A stretch of 64,000 nt of DNA from Shewanella salipaludis (lineage in GTDB: Bacteria; Pseudomonadota; Gammaproteobacteria; Enterobacterales; Shewanellaceae): assembly GCF_012911865.1 (NCBI RefSeq), contig NZ_JAAXYH010000008.1, positions 1 to 64,000 on the forward strand. Direction: 5' to 3'. Below the pieces are notes generated by a model. That model was given only the letters and a program-made list of their open reading frames with translations. It had not been told where the DNA came from and did no database searches. A program made the translations under genes and the position numbers. Below, piece after piece: positions 44,985 to 53,649 of this stretch; the first letter of the stretch is position 1, and every line of letters begins with the position of its first letter.

Positions 44985-45512
44985 TCAGTCCGAGGTCAGC
45001 TCCCAGGACTCTATTATCTGGTAGTGCACGCCGTCCTCGGCCGACAGGGATTCGTACAAGTGCAGTTTGTGTGGCGTTAAACTCAGGGGTTCAGGTTTAT
45101 GCTCCGGGGCCTGTTTCACCTTGCGGAATAGGCTGATATGTGGGGTGAATGCCTGCTCGCTGCAATGCAACCCCAGTTCATGGCATAACCTCTGGCTGTC
45201 GCTGGCCAGGGCGGCCAGGCCCGGATCCGTGGCCTCGCCGCTCAGGCAGAGGATCTTCGGCCCTGACCAATGCCTGAGTCTGTCGAGGGTCAGGCTGAAG
45301 GCGGGTTTATGCAGCCTGGCAACCGCCTTGCGCAGCCGCTCCATTTCGGTCGGGGGCACCTGGCCGAGGAACGCCAGCGTCAGGTGTAAGTTAGCCACGG
45401 CCACGGGTTTCGCATTCCGGTTCAGCCAGGGGTGCAGCTCATGTTGTAATCTCAGTAATTTCGCCAGGTTGTGTGGCTCGGGGGCAAAGCCCAGAAAGAG
45501 TTTCTTGCTCAT
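44985..45512 (-). CDS. thpR: RNA 2',3'-cyclic phosphodiesterase ThpR (LigT)
   Basis: The 175-residue enzyme is of the 2H phosphoesterase family and has both catalytic HxT/S-type motifs, HLTL and HISL. It hydrolyses 2',3'-cyclic phosphates at RNA ends. ATG 45512 follows AGGAGAT. Confidence 0.92.
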   Translation of the reverse strand: MSKKLFLGFAPEPHNLAKLLRLQHELHPWLNRNAKPVAVANLHLTLAFLGQVPPTEMERLRKAVARLHKPAFSLTLDRLRHWSGPKILCLSGEATDPGLAALASDSQRLCHELGLHCSEQAFTPHISLFRKVKQAPEHKPEPLSLTPHKLHLYESLSAEDGVHYQIIESWELTSD

Positions 45513-45736
45513 ATCGCGTATCTCCTGCTTCGGCTGCCATGATATGCCCTTGGCGTCACTGCCGTTCTATGCCGCTACGGCGCAACATTCGGCGCTACTC
45601 TAGGTATTTTATGCCTATACTCATACTAAGTTCAAAACCCGGCTCCATGGTATATCGCCTCCACTTTTGTGACTGACGTCGTGTGAGATGAAGTCCCAAA
45701 TGGATCAGGAAGATTCTTGGTAAGGAATGCCACCTT

Positions 45737-47995
45737 ATGTCAGCTGCATTAACCCGGCCCCTGGCCTATGAATTGGCGGAAATATTCGAGGGGAGCGCCA
45801 AGACCTCTCTGGATGAGATAATGCCCAGGGTATTGGCGACAGTTTCCTCCCGCCTGCCCTGCGATTGTGCCTTTATTCTCAGCTTACCCAAGCGTCGACG
45901 GCTGCCAAGCCAACAGCCCAGCTCTGACACTCAGACCCCGGCGCTATACCTGCCCCCCGAATTTGCCTCACTTCCCGAGCGCGTGTTGCTCTACACCTTG
46001 GTCAAACAGCCGCTGTTCGGCAGCTTGATTCGCCATCCCAGGCAGATAGAGTTGACCCCCCTGAGCCACTATGTGGCACAGGAGGAGCGGGCCCTGTTGC
46101 GGAAGTTCAATCTCGACAGCTTGTTGCTGTTGCCACTCTTGACCTTTGGCGAGACCCGGCTGCTGGTGGGGGCGCTCGACTGCTCCGGGGGGCGTTATTG
46201 GCACCAGGACTTGGTCGCCGAGCTGCGTCATAACAGCGGTCTCATCGCCGCGGCGCTGGAGTTCAGGCGCAAGGACAGGGCCCAGAAGTTCAGTGAAGAC
46301 AAGTACCAGGGATTATTCCATCAGTTGCCCCTGGCCTGCGCCCTGGTGAATGACGACAACCGGCTCTGTCTGTTGAACAGCGTCGCCATGCAGACCTTGC
46401 CCCTGGAAAATGGCGACGACCTGCTCGCCATGGTCAGGACAGAGGAGCATAGCATGCTGCTCAACACCCTGAGGGTGGTGCGTGAAGGCGTGTTGACCCG
46501 CAGCTGGTGCGAGCTGCCCTTGAAAACCCTCAGGGGACCGCATTGGCTGAAGCTCAGCTTCAGCCGTGGTCCAGGCCAAAAACTGGCCGGGAGCGGGAGT
46601 CTGAGCCTGTTGATGATGGCCGAGGATGTCAGCGAGCGTTATCGCCTGGCGGATGAGCTGTCATTTCAGGCCAATTACGATGCCCTGACGGGTTTGCCGA
46701 ATCGCTTGCATTTCGAGCAGGTGCTCAGTCGGTTGCTGAAGACCAAGGATAACAGCCAGGCCTGCATAGCCTTCATAGATCTGGATCAGTTCCAGGTGAT
46801 CAATAACATCAGTGGTTATCAGGCAGGCGATAGGCTGCTATGCCAGATAGCCAACAGGCTCAAAGAGTTGGTGCGTAAGGAAGACCTGGTGGCCCGGCTC
46901 GGCGGCGATGAGTTCGGCATCCTGATGTGCAATTGCTCCCTGGATACGGTGAAACAGGCCGCCGAGCGGATCTGTCGGCAGCTATTCAACCATGATTTCA
47001 ACTGGGAGGGACGCCAGCATAACGTCAGCGTCAGCATAGGCCTGGCGTGCCTGAACAAGCAGGATATCGACATCTATAATGTCGTGGGCCAGGCCGATGC
47101 GGCTTGCCATGTGGTCAAGGACAGAGGGCGCAACGATTGGCATCTGTACTGTGATACAGATCCGCAGATCCATAGGCGTTATACCGAGATGCTGGCCTCG
47201 GTGGACATAGTGAGCGCGCTGTCGGAGGACAGGTTCGAGCTCTATTTCCAGCCCATAGCCCCCTTGCATGACTATGATGGCGGACTGCATCTGGAGATAC
47301 TGCTGCGAATGCAGCGGCCCGATGGCAGCCTGCTGTCGCCGGGGATCTTCTTGCCCGCCGCCGAACGTTATAACCTGGCCCCCAGAGTCGATCTCTGGGT
47401 GGTAGAGCATCTGCTGCAATGGGGCACGGCTCACCCGACGCTCTGGCGCGAACTGAGCATGGTGTCTGTCAATCTGTCGGCGACCTCTCTCGGGGACCCA
47501 CAATTCATGGATTGGCTGGAGATGCGGCTGTTGGCCGAACCTGAGCTGGTTGACAAGTTATGTTTCGAGATCACCGAAACTGCCGCCCTGAGCCAGCTGC
47601 AGCAGGCGACCCGCTTGATCGAGCTGCTCAGGCCCCTGGGCTGCAAGCTGGCCCTGGATGACTTCGGCTCGGGATTTTCCAGTTTCGCTTACCTCAAATG
47701 CCTGGATGTGGATTTCGTCAAGATAGACGGCCAGTTTGTGCAGAACCTGTGCGCCAATCGTGCCGATCAGGCGATAGTCTCGGCCATCTGCCAGCTCGGG
47801 TTAGACATGGAGTTCGAGACCATAGCCGAATTTGTCGAGTCGGAGAGCATAGGCCACCAACTCAGGAGTCTGGGGGTGGATTATGCCCAGGGCTACGGCA
47901 TAGCGGCGCCGGCCAGGCTCGCCACCTTGGTCTCTGGGCTGAGCGCTCCCTGGTTGCCGCTGCGCCAGTCGCAGTATGTCAGCGGGGAAATTTGA
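45737..47995 (+). CDS. GGDEF-EAL cyclic-di-GMP signalling protein
   Basis: The 752-residue protein has a GAF-like N-terminal region (about 25-180), a PAS-like region (about 190-300), a GGDEF domain with intact GGDEF at 389-393 and a C-terminal EAL domain. The EAL signature reads EILLR (520-524), keeping the catalytic Glu; DDFGSG (641-646) is intact. Both cyclase and phosphodiesterase activity are possible. No membrane segment is seen, so it is cytoplasmic. It is a single gene. Confidence 0.92.
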   Translation: MSAALTRPLAYELAEIFEGSAKTSLDEIMPRVLATVSSRLPCDCAFILSLPKRRRLPSQQPSSDTQTPALYLPPEFASLPERVLLYTLVKQPLFGSLIRHPRQIELTPLSHYVAQEERALLRKFNLDSLLLLPLLTFGETRLLVGALDCSGGRYWHQDLVAELRHNSGLIAAALEFRRKDRAQKFSEDKYQGLFHQLPLACALVNDDNRLCLLNSVAMQTLPLENGDDLLAMVRTEEHSMLLNTLRVVREGVLTRSWCELPLKTLRGPHWLKLSFSRGPGQKLAGSGSLSLLMMAEDVSERYRLADELSFQANYDALTGLPNRLHFEQVLSRLLKTKDNSQACIAFIDLDQFQVINNISGYQAGDRLLCQIANRLKELVRKEDLVARLGGDEFGILMCNCSLDTVKQAAERICRQLFNHDFNWEGRQHNVSVSIGLACLNKQDIDIYNVVGQADAACHVVKDRGRNDWHLYCDTDPQIHRRYTEMLASVDIVSALSEDRFELYFQPIAPLHDYDGGLHLEILLRMQRPDGSLLSPGIFLPAAERYNLAPRVDLWVVEHLLQWGTAHPTLWRELSMVSVNLSATSLGDPQFMDWLEMRLLAEPELVDKLCFEITETAALSQLQQATRLIELLRPLGCKLALDDFGSGFSSFAYLKCLDVDFVKIDGQFVQNLCANRADQAIVSAICQLGLDMEFETIAEFVESESIGHQLRSLGVDYAQGYGIAAPARLATLVSGLSAPWLPLRQSQYVSGEI

Positions 47996-48108
47996 GCCGG
48001 CAAGGATGCCATGGCTCATCCCTGCCGCGCTGGATATCCCTGTGACATGGCGCCGGCGCTGGATTCTTAGTACACTGGCGCCATGAATCACTCTGCGATA
48101 CTTGTCCC

Positions 48109-50640
48109 TTGAACCAGCTACCCATACATGCCTTGTTACCCTCAATCCGTGAGGCCCTGGCCCACCATGACCAGGTGATCCTCGAGGCCCCCACAGGCGC
48201 AGGAAAGTCGACGGCCCTGCCGCTGGCCATGTTGGACTGGCCCGAGATAGCCGGCCGCATCCTGATGTTGGAACCCCGCCGGGTGGCGACCCGCAGCGTG
48301 GCGCAATTCATTGCCGAGCGCCGTGGTCAATGCCTGGGGCAAGAGGTGGGTTTTCGTATCCGTGGCGAGTCCAGGGTCGGCAGTCAAACCCGCCTGGAAA
48401 TCGTCACCGAAGGCATCTTGACCCGAATGATCCAGCAAGACCCGGAACTCAAGGGGGTTGGCTTGATCATCTTCGATGAAATCCATGAACGCCACCTGAC
48501 CACAGATCTCGGTCTGGCGCTGGCGCTCGAGGTGCAGGCCTCGCTGCGTGACGATCTCAAGCTCCTGGCCATGTCGGCCACCCTCAGTGGCCTGCCCCTG
48601 GCCGAGCTCATGCCCGAGGCCAAGTCCCTTAGCAGCGAGGGCCGCAGTTTCCCTGTCGCCGTCGACTATCGTCCCGTCAAGGGCCAGCAAGCCTGGTTGG
48701 AGCACATGGGCCGCTGCGTGCTCGAGTTGCTCGGGCCCGACTCGCCGGCGCCGGCCGAATTGGCTGCCGGCTCCCTGTTGGCCTTCCTGCCGGGAAAGGC
48801 GGAGATTTTGCGGCTGGCGGAGTTTCTCGGTGCGCGCCTCGATGGCGAGCGCTTCAGCATCTGCCCCCTCTATGGCGAGCTGCCACCCCAGGCTCAGGAT
48901 AAGGCGATCGCCCCCGCCCCCGCCGGGCGCCGCAAGTTGGTGTTGGCGACCAATGTGGCCGAGTCCAGTTTGACCATAGAAGGCATCAGCCTGGTGGTCG
49001 ACAGCGGCTATCGGCGCCATGCGGGCTTCAACCCCAGGACGGGGGTCAGTCGCCTGGCACTCAAGCGCATCAGCCAAGCGTCGGCGACCCAGCGCAGCGG
49101 CCGTGCCGGCCGTCTGGCCCCGGGTTACTGCCTGCGGCTCTGGAGTCAGGAAGAGCACGACAGGATGCCCAAGGCCGATGAGCCGGAGATCTTGCATTCG
49201 GATCTGCTGCCCATGGTGCTCGACTGTGCCTTCTGGGGAGCCAGATCCCTGCAGGAGCTGACCCTCTTGACGGCGCCGCCCAAGGTGCATGAGACCCTGG
49301 GCTGGGAGTTGTTGACCCAGCTGGAGCTGGTGGATGCCAGACGCAAGATCACCCCCCTGGGGCAGGCGGCCCATCGCCTGGGCTGCCACCCCCGGCTGGC
49401 GCACATGTTGCTCAAGGCCAAACTGTTGGCCGAAAAACAGCAGCGTCCCGAGCTGGCGACCCTGGCTTGCTTGCTGGCCGGTGTGCTCGAGGCCAGGGGC
49501 CTGCCAAGGAGAGGGGCTGACATAGGCGGCTATCTGGCACTGGCCTGCCAGGGACTGACAGGCTCCCAGGTCAAGTCATGGCAGCAGAAGCTCAAGCTGG
49601 GCGGTGCCCTGGCCGAGGCCGTGTCTCATGCCAGGGATCAAGACATAGGCTTATTGCTGGCCTTGGCCTATCCGGACAGGATAGCCAAGGCCAGGGGCGT
49701 GGATGGCTACCAGCTGGCGAATGGCACAGGGGTTAGCCTGGCGCCGGAGGATGCGTTGGCGGGCCATCCCTGGTTGGTGATTGCCGACTTCCAGCAGACG
49801 GAGGGCAGAACCGCCGGGCGTGTGTACCTCGCCAGTCGCTTCGATGTCAGTCTGTTGGAGCGGGAGCTGGACTTCCTGGTGACGCGGCAGCAAGAGTGTG
49901 GCTGGGATGAGGCCAAAGGGCGTTTCTATGCCGAGCATCAGGCCAAGGTGGGACAGATACTCCTGAGCACTCAGGCCATTGCCAACCTGGATCGGAGCCA
50001 GATAGTCGCCGCGATTCTGGCGCAGCTGCGCCGCAAGGGCCTGGGGTTGCTCAACTGGGATGAGAGCGTGACACAGCTGCAGCTGCGTCTGGCCTTGGTG
50101 GGCGAGCATTACCAGGATCAAGACTGGCCGAGCCTCACGGATGAGGCGCTGTTGGCGTCGCTGGAATCCTGGCTGGCGCCCTACCTGACCCAGGTCAACA
50201 ACCTGGCGCAACTGGCGCGCATAGATTGCCATGGCCTGCTGCGCAATCTCATGTCCTGGGAGCAACAGCAGAAATTGGATGCCCTGTTGCCGACCAGTTG
50301 GCCTATGGCGACCGGGACCCGGGCCAGGCTCCACTATGATGCCAACGGTCGCGCCCTGCTGAGCGTACGCTTGCAGGAAGCCCTGGGCATGTCCCAGAGC
50401 CCAATGCTTGCCCAGGGGAAAATCCCTGTTACTATGACCCTGCTTTCACCGGCACAGCGACCGCTGGCGGTGACGGCGGATTTGGCCAGCTTCTGGCAGG
50501 GACCTTACCATGAGGTCAAGAAGGAGATGCGTGGCCGCTATCCCAAGCATTTGTGGCCGGATGATCCGGCCAACACCTTACCGACAAAATTTACCAAGAA
50601 GAAGACGTTGGCCTCGGGCGCGGCTTCTCGTAATGATTAG
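48109..50640 (+). CDS. hrpB: ATP-dependent RNA helicase HrpB
   Basis: The 843-residue DEAH-type helicase has Walker A GAGKS (about 30-34), DEIH (123-126) and SAT (MSATL). The conserved C-terminal HrpB domain follows. The start is TTG at 48109; no in-frame ATG or GTG lies upstream, and the N-terminus LPIHALLPSIREAL matches HrpB. Its role is unclear in bacteria. It ends three bases before mrcB, so the two are co-transcribed. Confidence 0.93.
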   Translation: MNQLPIHALLPSIREALAHHDQVILEAPTGAGKSTALPLAMLDWPEIAGRILMLEPRRVATRSVAQFIAERRGQCLGQEVGFRIRGESRVGSQTRLEIVTEGILTRMIQQDPELKGVGLIIFDEIHERHLTTDLGLALALEVQASLRDDLKLLAMSATLSGLPLAELMPEAKSLSSEGRSFPVAVDYRPVKGQQAWLEHMGRCVLELLGPDSPAPAELAAGSLLAFLPGKAEILRLAEFLGARLDGERFSICPLYGELPPQAQDKAIAPAPAGRRKLVLATNVAESSLTIEGISLVVDSGYRRHAGFNPRTGVSRLALKRISQASATQRSGRAGRLAPGYCLRLWSQEEHDRMPKADEPEILHSDLLPMVLDCAFWGARSLQELTLLTAPPKVHETLGWELLTQLELVDARRKITPLGQAAHRLGCHPRLAHMLLKAKLLAEKQQRPELATLACLLAGVLEARGLPRRGADIGGYLALACQGLTGSQVKSWQQKLKLGGALAEAVSHARDQDIGLLLALAYPDRIAKARGVDGYQLANGTGVSLAPEDALAGHPWLVIADFQQTEGRTAGRVYLASRFDVSLLERELDFLVTRQQECGWDEAKGRFYAEHQAKVGQILLSTQAIANLDRSQIVAAILAQLRRKGLGLLNWDESVTQLQLRLALVGEHYQDQDWPSLTDEALLASLESWLAPYLTQVNNLAQLARIDCHGLLRNLMSWEQQQKLDALLPTSWPMATGTRARLHYDANGRALLSVRLQEALGMSQSPMLAQGKIPVTMTLLSPAQRPLAVTADLASFWQGPYHEVKKEMRGRYPKHLWPDDPANTLPTKFTKKKTLASGAASRND

Positions 50641-50643
50641 ACT

Positions 50644-52983
50644 ATGACGATAAAAGCGACACCCCAAAAAGCACCCAGAAAGACCCCCAATAAAAGCGCG
50701 AGAAAAACGCCGGCCAAGAAGCCGGCCCGTGGCTGGCTCGGACGCCTCTGGTCCCTTGGCTGGAAACTGGGGATAATACTCTTCGCCGCCATCAGCCTGT
50801 ATGGCATTTACCTGGATCAGGTCATAGCCCGCAAGTTCGAAGGGCAGAAATGGCACCTGCCGGCGCAGGTCTTCAGCCGTTCCATGGCCTTATATCCAGG
50901 GGCTGCCGTCAGTCATCCCCAGTTGATGGCTGAGCTGAAATTGCTCGGCTATCGCAAGGTGGTCAATCCCCGTCAGGTGGGCGAGTTCTCGGCATCCAGC
51001 ACCCGCATCGAACTCTGGCGGCGGCCTTTCCGGCATCCGGAAGGCAATCAGGCGGAACAGAGGGTCATGATAAGCTTCGACGGCCAGGGCGTCGGCTCAG
51101 TTGAGCGGGTCGCAGACAAGCGGCAGCTGGCCGTGTTCCATCTGGAACCCGTGCTGCTGGACAGGATAGTGACGGGCGATGGCGAAGACAGATTATTCGT
51201 GCCCGCGGCCGAGATCCCCAAGCCGATCATCGCCGCCCTGCTGTTGGTTGAAGATCGCAGCTTCTACCAGCATCATGGGGTCAATCCCTTGGCCATCATC
51301 AGGGCCGCCTTCGTCAACCTCAGTGCCGGCCGGACGGTGCAGGGGGGCTCGACCCTGACCCAGCAGCTGGCGAAAAACTTCTTCCTCTCCAGCGAGCGCT
51401 CGCTGGTGCGCAAGCTGCGCGAAGCCGTGATGGCCTTGATCATAGATTTCCGTTACAGCAAGGATGAGATCCTCGAGGCCTATCTGAATGAGGTCTACAT
51501 GGGCCAGGATAAGTCCCGTGAAGTGCATGGTATGGGGCTGGCGTCGCAATTCTACTTCGGCCGTCCCCTGGGTGAACTGACCCTGCCGCAACAGGCCTTC
51601 CTGGTGGCGGCCATCAAGGGACCTTCCTACTACAATCCCTGGCGCTATCCGGAGCGCAGCCAGGAGCGGCGCGATCTGGTGCTGCGGCTGCTGATGGAAG
51701 CGGGTGAGCTGAATGTGGCCCAATACAAGGCGGCCGTCGAGTCGCCGCTGGGACTCAGAAATGCGAGCAAGCCTGTGCATCAAAAGATCCCCGCCTTCTA
51801 TGCCCTGGTGAAGCAGGAGCTGGCCGAGCGTTACGGGGATAGCCTGCTGAAGCAGTCCGGCATCAAGGTCTATACCACGCTGGATCCCATGGCGCAGGAA
51901 GCGGCCGAGCAGGCCGTGAGTCAGAGTTTCAAGCGCTTCGACAAGAATAACGCCAAGCTGCAGGTCGGCATGGTGGTGACAGACAAGTATACCGGCGGCA
52001 TCGCGGCCATGGTGGGGGATAAGGTGCCGGGGTTCGATGGTTTCAACCGGGCATTGGAGATCCGCCGCCCCATAGGCTCCTTGATCAAGCCCTTCGTCTA
52101 TGCCAGCGCCCTGGCCCAGGGGGATAAGTATAATCTGGCGACACCGCTCGCGGATCAGCCCATCACACTCACGAATGAACAGGGCAAGACCTGGTCACCA
52201 TTGAACGTGGATAAGACATTCAGCGGGGAAGTGCCGCTGCTGACCGCCTTCAAGAAATCGATGAACGTGCCGACCGTCAATCTCGGGGTGGCGATAGGGA
52301 TAGACACAGTGATCCAGACCCTGGACAAGGCCGGCTGGTCCGAGTCCGTGCCCAGCTATCCGGCCATCCTGCTCGGGGCGGTGAATGGCTCGCCACTCAT
52401 GGTGGCTCAGGTGTATCAGACGTTGGCGGATCATGGCCGCTATCGCAAGCTTTCCAGTGTGACCGCCGTGCTGGACAGCGATAATCAACAGCTGCCGGTG
52501 GCCAGACCTGCGCAGGATCAGGCCATAGATCCTGGCACCGACTACCTGGTGCAGTACGGCATGCAGCAGGTGGTGCAATCGGGCACGGGTGCCAGACTCG
52601 GACGCGCCTTCCCCGGGGTGGCGCTGGCGGGCAAGACAGGCACGAGTAACGACAGTCGTGACTCCTGGTTTGCCGGCTTCGATGAGCGTAACGTGGCCGC
52701 CATCTGGGTTGGTCTGGATGATAACGGCAAGACCAATCTCTATGGCAGCAGCGGCGCCATGGCGGTATACCAGGCATTCCTGAATAACCGTCCGCCTATC
52801 GGCCTGCGGATGACGCCGGAAGACAATGTGGTGCAGGGCTATTTCGATGTCGACACAGGTGAGGCCAAGCAGGCGGATTGCCGCCGGGTCGTCGCCTTGC
52901 CGGCACTGCGTCAGAGCTATCGTCCCGCCGCCAACTGTGGCGAGCCCCTGCCTTGGTGGAAGAAGATCCTCGGCGGCCAGTAG
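50644..52983 (+). CDS. mrcB: Penicillin-binding protein 1b (MrcB)
   Basis: The 779-residue bifunctional cell-wall enzyme has a basic cytoplasmic tail, a membrane anchor (about 38-58) and a UB2H-like region. The glycosyltransferase domain has the catalytic Glu203 in EDRSFYQHHGV and the GGSTLTQQLAKN motif. The transpeptidase domain has SLIK (Ser479), SMN and KTGT (Lys664). It polymerises and crosslinks peptidoglycan in the periplasm. It lies directly behind hrpB, as in other gammaproteobacteria. Confidence 0.96.
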   Translation: MTIKATPQKAPRKTPNKSARKTPAKKPARGWLGRLWSLGWKLGIILFAAISLYGIYLDQVIARKFEGQKWHLPAQVFSRSMALYPGAAVSHPQLMAELKLLGYRKVVNPRQVGEFSASSTRIELWRRPFRHPEGNQAEQRVMISFDGQGVGSVERVADKRQLAVFHLEPVLLDRIVTGDGEDRLFVPAAEIPKPIIAALLLVEDRSFYQHHGVNPLAIIRAAFVNLSAGRTVQGGSTLTQQLAKNFFLSSERSLVRKLREAVMALIIDFRYSKDEILEAYLNEVYMGQDKSREVHGMGLASQFYFGRPLGELTLPQQAFLVAAIKGPSYYNPWRYPERSQERRDLVLRLLMEAGELNVAQYKAAVESPLGLRNASKPVHQKIPAFYALVKQELAERYGDSLLKQSGIKVYTTLDPMAQEAAEQAVSQSFKRFDKNNAKLQVGMVVTDKYTGGIAAMVGDKVPGFDGFNRALEIRRPIGSLIKPFVYASALAQGDKYNLATPLADQPITLTNEQGKTWSPLNVDKTFSGEVPLLTAFKKSMNVPTVNLGVAIGIDTVIQTLDKAGWSESVPSYPAILLGAVNGSPLMVAQVYQTLADHGRYRKLSSVTAVLDSDNQQLPVARPAQDQAIDPGTDYLVQYGMQQVVQSGTGARLGRAFPGVALAGKTGTSNDSRDSWFAGFDERNVAAIWVGLDDNGKTNLYGSSGAMAVYQAFLNNRPPIGLRMTPEDNVVQGYFDVDTGEAKQADCRRVVALPALRQSYRPAANCGEPLPWWKKILGGQ

Positions 52984-52987
52984 GGCA

Positions 52988-53018
52988 GATGACGGCCAAA
53001 CAGAGTTTGGCCGTCATC
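52988..53018. terminator. Perfect 14-bp hairpin after mrcB
   Basis: GATGACGGCCAAAC and GTTTGGCCGTCATC pair around AGA. It lies between convergent mrcB and the YhcH-family gene. There is no long T tract, but the stem is very stable. Confidence 0.7.
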
Positions 53019-53037
53019 CCTAGTTTGCACTCTGAGG

Positions 53038-53499
53038 TCAGACTCTGACCTTGATCACCACCTTGCGCACCGATGTCGGGGTATCGCCCGTGCCCGGCAT
53101 GTGGATGTCACCGGGGAAGAAGAGGGCGAACATGCCGGCCTTGAGTTTGATATAGGAGGCATCGCTCCGGTTGGACTCATAATCAAACTCGGCATAGTCG
53201 TGCTTCTCGAAATAAGGCTTGGATGGCGTCTGCTGTGCCAGTGGCAGATAGCCGAATTCCTCTTCGCCGCTGACCACATATTGCACGTCTATGTATTTCC
53301 TGTGGACCTCGAAGGGTTCCGTGTCCCTCGGCTTGGTCTCATAGTCGTTGACTATCACGAAGATGTCTTCACCTTCCAGTGGGTAGCTGCCTGCCTCCAG
53401 CTTGCCGAAGTCTGTTGCTGCCAGATGTGCCAGCGCCCTGGCCAGGCGGGGATGGAGACTGGTGTAGAGATGGCGGTTGCCAAGGGTGTCGACTAGCAT
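53038..53499 (-). CDS. YhcH/YjgK/YiaL-family protein
   Basis: The 153-residue protein fits the DUF386 family: FVIVNDYETKPRDTEPFEVHRKYIDVQYVVSGEE and FFPGDIHMPG carry the conserved His residues of a cupin-like fold. Members are linked to sialic acid and sugar-acid handling, probably as anomerases, but no sialic-acid genes lie here. ATG 53499 has CAGGG upstream. Confidence 0.85.
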   Translation of the reverse strand: MLVDTLGNRHLYTSLHPRLARALAHLAATDFGKLEAGSYPLEGEDIFVIVNDYETKPRDTEPFEVHRKYIDVQYVVSGEEEFGYLPLAQQTPSKPYFEKHDYAEFDYESNRSDASYIKLKAGMFALFFPGDIHMPGTGDTPTSVRKVVIKVRV

Positions 53500-53557
53500 T
53501 TTTTTTGCCCTGATAGAGGAGACTGATGGCGCAGATTATGCCTTGCCTGGGGCAATT

Positions 53558-53586
53558 AAAAAAGGCCATCGAGTGATGGCCTTTTT
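53558..53586. terminator. Rho-independent terminator, bidirectional
   Basis: AAAAAGGCCATC and GATGGCCTTTTT pair around GAGT. It lies between the YhcH-family gene and the 3' end of the receptor gene. Confidence 0.85.
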
Positions 53587-53649
53587 GCTGCTAATGTCGT
53601 TGCTTATGTCATTGCTTATGTCTTGGCTCCAGCCCAAGTCACACCGGGA